From contig JAEWGX010000021.1 of the NCBI GenBank assembly GCA_023388075.1, forward strand, positions 1 through 8,603: DNA of 8,603 nucleotides, read 5' to 3'. Under the pieces are notes generated by a model. The model was not told where the DNA came from. It worked only from the letters and a program-made list of their open reading frames with translations, and did not search any database. Both the position numbers and the translations under genes were made by a program. Of the stretch, positions 6,579 to 8,603 are shown piece by piece (within the stretch, counting starts at the first letter, position 1; each line of letters opens with the position of its first letter). Source of the stretch: Pseudomonadota bacterium. Its GTDB lineage: Bacteria; Pseudomonadota; Gammaproteobacteria; Burkholderiales; Burkholderiaceae_E.

Positions 6579-7747
6579 TGCTGCTCGAGTTGTCGCAGTG
6601 GCTGGCGAAGGAGTACCGGGTCTTCTCGGTCTTCAACTACATCACCCTGCGGGCGGTGCTCGCCACGCTGACCTCGCTCTTCATCGGGCTGCTCTTCGGA
6701 CCCGCGGTGATCCGGCGGCTGACCGCGATGAAGATCGGCCAGGCGGTGCGCACCGATGGACCCCAGACCCATCTCATCAAGACCGGCACGCCCACGATGG
6801 GCGGCGTGCTGGTGCTGATCTCGGTCGGCTTCGCCACGCTGCTGTGGGCGGACCTCGGCAACCGCTTCGTGTGGATCGTCCTGCTCGTGACCACCGGCTT
6901 CGGGCTGGTCGGCTGGGTGGACGACTACCGCAAGGTGGTCTATCGCGATCCCAAGGGAATGTCCGCCCGCGAGAAGTACCTCTGGCAGAGCGGCATCGGG
7001 CTCTTCGCCGCGTGCTATCTCGCCTTCGCCATACCGAGCCAGACGAGCGGCCAGGCGCTCGACCTCTTCGTGCTGTGGCTCAAGAGCGGCCTGCGCATGG
7101 AGCTGCCGTCCAACGCCAACCTGATCGTGCCCTTCTTCAAGGAGATCGCCTACCCGCTCGGCGTCTTCGGCTTCATCGCCATGTCGTACTTCGTGATCGT
7201 GGGCACGAGCAACGCGGTGAACCTCACCGACGGTGCGGACGGGCTTGCGATCATGCCGGCGGTGCTGGTCGGCTCGGCGCTCGGGGTGTTCGCCTACGTG
7301 ACCGGCAACGCGGTTTTCTCGCGCTACCTGCTGATCCCCTACATCCCGGGGGCCGGCGAGCTGGTGGTGGTGTGCGGGGCGATCGCCGGGGCGGGGCTCG
7401 CCTTCCTCTGGTACAACGCCTATCCGGCGCAGGTCTTCATGGGAGACGTGGGCGCGCTCGCGCTCGGCGCCGCGCTCGGGACGATCGCGGTCATCGTGCG
7501 CCAGGAGATCGTGCTCTTCATCATGGGCGGGGTGTTCGTCGCCGAGACCATCTCGGTGATGATGCAGGTCGCCTACTTCAAGTACACCAGGCGCAAGTAC
7601 GGCGAGGGTCGCCGCATCTTCCGCATGGCGCCGCTGCACCACCACTTCGAGGTGGGCGGCACCAAGGAATCCCAGATCGTGGTGCGGTTCTGGATCGTGA
7701 CGATGATGCTGGTGCTGTTCGGCCTGTCGTCGTTGAAGTTGAGGTAG
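6578..7747 (+). CDS. mraY: Phospho-MurNAc-pentapeptide transferase MraY
   Basis: MraY transfers phospho-MurNAc-pentapeptide from UDP to undecaprenyl phosphate at the inner membrane, forming lipid I. The 389-residue product is slightly longer than E. coli's 360 and is strongly hydrophobic, consistent with the ten-helix fold. Conserved cytoplasmic motifs are present: KTGTPTMGG (68-76), the acidic V114-D-D-Y117 pair, NAVNLTDGADGLA (212-224), FMGDVGALALG (287-297) and APLHHHFE (351-358). These cover the known metal- and substrate-binding residues. The ATG at 6578 overlaps the murF stop by 1 nt (TGATG) and has GGAAGGG (6563-6569) 8 nt upstream. A somewhat longer periplasmic or loop region around residues 153-178 probably accounts for the extra length. 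The gene ends 4 nt before murD. Confidence 0.98.
   Translation: MLLELSQWLAKEYRVFSVFNYITLRAVLATLTSLFIGLLFGPAVIRRLTAMKIGQAVRTDGPQTHLIKTGTPTMGGVLVLISVGFATLLWADLGNRFVWIVLLVTTGFGLVGWVDDYRKVVYRDPKGMSAREKYLWQSGIGLFAACYLAFAIPSQTSGQALDLFVLWLKSGLRMELPSNANLIVPFFKEIAYPLGVFGFIAMSYFVIVGTSNAVNLTDGADGLAIMPAVLVGSALGVFAYVTGNAVFSRYLLIPYIPGAGELVVVCGAIAGAGLAFLWYNAYPAQVFMGDVGALALGAALGTIAVIVRQEIVLFIMGGVFVAETISVMMQVAYFKYTRRKYGEGRRIFRMAPLHHHFEVGGTKESQIVVRFWIVTMMLVLFGLSSLKLR
7741..7745 (+). promoter_or_regulatory. Shine-Dalgarno supporting a TTG start for murD
   Basis: GAGGT overlaps the end of mraY and stands 6 nt before the TTG at 7752. The spacing fits TTG 7752 but not the later in-frame GTG at 7773, which is about 27 nt away and has no good site of its own. 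This favours the TTG start. Confidence 0.6.
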
Positions 7748-7751
7748 CGGC

Positions 7752-8603
7752 TTGGATCTTGCGGACAGGCACGTGGCGGTGATCGGACTCGGGGAGTCGG
7801 GCCTGGCGATGGCGCGCTGGGCCTGCTTCAAGGGAGCCCGGGTCACGGTGCTCGACGACCGCGAGGAGCCGCCGCGGCGCGCGGCGCTCGCGACCGCGTG
7901 CCCCCAGGCGCGATTCGTCCACGGACCGCTCGAGCTGGAGGCGCTTGGCGGCCCGGATCTGCTTGCGTGGAGCCCGGGCCTCTCTCCCCTGCTCGGGCCG
8001 GCGGCGTCGCTCCATCACGAGGCGACCGAGGCCGGCATTCCGGTCCGCGGCGAGCTGGACTTCTTCGCGGCCGAGCTCGCGGCCCGCGCCGCCGACGGCT
8101 ATCGGCCGCGCATCGTCGCGATCACCGGCACCAACGGCAAGACGACGGTCACGCAGCTTGCCGGCCACCTGGCTGAGGAAGCCGGCATCGACGTGCGCAC
8201 CGCGGGCAACATCGGACCGGCGCTGCTGCAGGCGCTGCAGGAGGCGATCGAGACGGATCGCCTGCCGGCGTTGTGGGTGCTGGAGCTCTCGAGCTTCCAG
8301 CTCGCGCTCGCCGGAAATGGCGACCTTCCGGCGCTGCCCTGCACCGCGTCGGTGGTGCTCAACGTCACCCAGGATCACCTGGACTGGCACGGCACGATGA
8401 CTCACTACCGCGAGGCGAAGCTGCGGATCCACCGCGGCACCGCCTGCTGCGTCGTCAACGCGGACGACCCGGCTACCGACCCGGACTGGCGTGGGCAGGA
8501 TGCGGCCGCCGTGCCGGCCGCGCCCGTCGCTGCCCGCGGCGCAAAGGCTCGCGCCGCGGGCACGGCGCGCGCGGCACCGGCCGTGCCCCGGGTCCTGTTC
8601 GGT
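7752..8603 (+). CDS. murD: UDP-MurNAc-L-Ala:D-glutamate ligase MurD (5' part, cut by the window)
   Basis: MurD adds D-glutamate to UDP-MurNAc-L-Ala. The 284 codons visible cover the N-terminal Rossmann-like domain, with V8-AVIGLGESGLA (8-19), the segment AWSPGLSP (72-79) and GELDFF (100-105), and most of the ATPase domain. The latter has the P-loop GTNGKTT (126-132, K130), the AGNIG motif, ELSSFQL, NVTQDHLDWHG and VVNADDP. The family is about 440-500 residues, so roughly the last third is missing only because the window ends. The in-frame stop at 7740-7742 limits the start; TTG at 7752 gives MDLADRHVAVIG and has GAGGT upstream, whereas GTG at 7773 would remove the first seven residues and begin right at the first strand. 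An Ala/Pro/Arg-rich linker of about 30 residues (250-279) stands where E. coli MurD has a short loop, and its DNA contains strong inverted repeats. Confidence 0.95.
   Translation, partial: MDLADRHVAVIGLGESGLAMARWACFKGARVTVLDDREEPPRRAALATACPQARFVHGPLELEALGGPDLLAWSPGLSPLLGPAASLHHEATEAGIPVRGELDFFAAELAARAADGYRPRIVAITGTNGKTTVTQLAGHLAEEAGIDVRTAGNIGPALLQALQEAIETDRLPALWVLELSSFQLALAGNGDLPALPCTASVVLNVTQDHLDWHGTMTHYREAKLRIHRGTACCVVNADDPATDPDWRGQDAAAVPAAPVAARGAKARAAGTARAAPAVPRVLFG
8531..8562. repeat. Perfect 12-bp inverted repeat within murD
   Basis: The arms TGCCCGCGGCGC (8531-8542) and GCGCCGCGGGCA (8551-8562) are exact reverse complements separated by the 8-nt loop AAAGGCTC. The repeat sits in the codons for the Ala-rich MurD linker. 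A second, smaller repeat GCGGCC/GGCCGC (8502-8507 and 8516-8521) lies just upstream. No T-run follows, so it is not an intrinsic terminator. It may be a chance product of GC-rich alanine and arginine codons or a remnant of a palindromic element. Confidence 0.7.

Noticed and set aside
6572..7846. A 424-codon minus-strand frame antisense to mraY
   Set aside because: It is His/Arg/Asp/Glu-rich, as expected from the complement of a hydrophobic membrane protein gene, and has no recognisable domain.
8531..8562. Intrinsic terminator
   Set aside because: The hairpin is strong but is followed by GC-rich sequence without a T-run and lies inside the open murD frame.
1..8603. Novel defence, mobile or biosynthetic system
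   Set aside because: Every part of the window is accounted for by conserved dcw genes in canonical order. No repeats arrays, integrase, transposase, tRNA or unassigned gene are visible.

Overview
The window is a GC-rich (about 70% by eye) stretch of bacterial chromosome holding the start of a division and cell wall (dcw) cluster. All genes are on the + strand, in the canonical order mraZ, rsmH (mraW), ftsL, ftsI, murE, murF, mraY, murD. murD runs off the right edge. Protein character (meso-diaminopimelate-type MurE with a DNPR motif, a 'SDSR...FFAYPG' MurE N-terminus, and MraY and MurD sequences of proteobacterial style) points to a Gram-negative proteobacterium. I think a high-GC betaproteobacterium, perhaps Burkholderiales-like, is most likely; this is recalled family resemblance, not a search result.

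Layout: 1-17 is the tail of the mraZ leader, so the cluster promoter and MraZ operator lie left of the window. 18-452 is mraZ (regulator), 458-1441 rsmH (16S rRNA methyltransferase), 1438-1719 ftsL and 1719-3521 ftsI (divisome septal synthesis). 3518-5230 is murE and 5223-6578 murF (cytoplasmic peptide-stem ligases), 6578-7747 mraY (lipid I synthesis at the inner membrane), and 7752-8603 the first 284 codons of murD. No intergenic space exceeds 5 nt, and five of the seven junctions overlap by 1-8 nt, so the genes are almost certainly one translationally coupled operon. No terminator, RNA gene, mobile element or CRISPR array is visible.

Together the genes make the UDP-MurNAc-pentapeptide precursor (MurD, MurE, MurF), load it onto undecaprenyl phosphate (MraY) and crosslink septal peptidoglycan (FtsI with FtsL). 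MraZ and RsmH form the usual regulatory and translation-linked head of the cluster.

I found no new system; this is a conserved housekeeping locus. The points worth a second look are small. A 258-nt block inside rsmH has strikingly lower third-position GC and may be a recombination mosaic. MurE and MurD each carry low-complexity insertions containing strong DNA hairpins, including a perfect 12-bp inverted repeat in murD. murD appears to start with TTG, and murE has an unusual substitution in a conserved motif.
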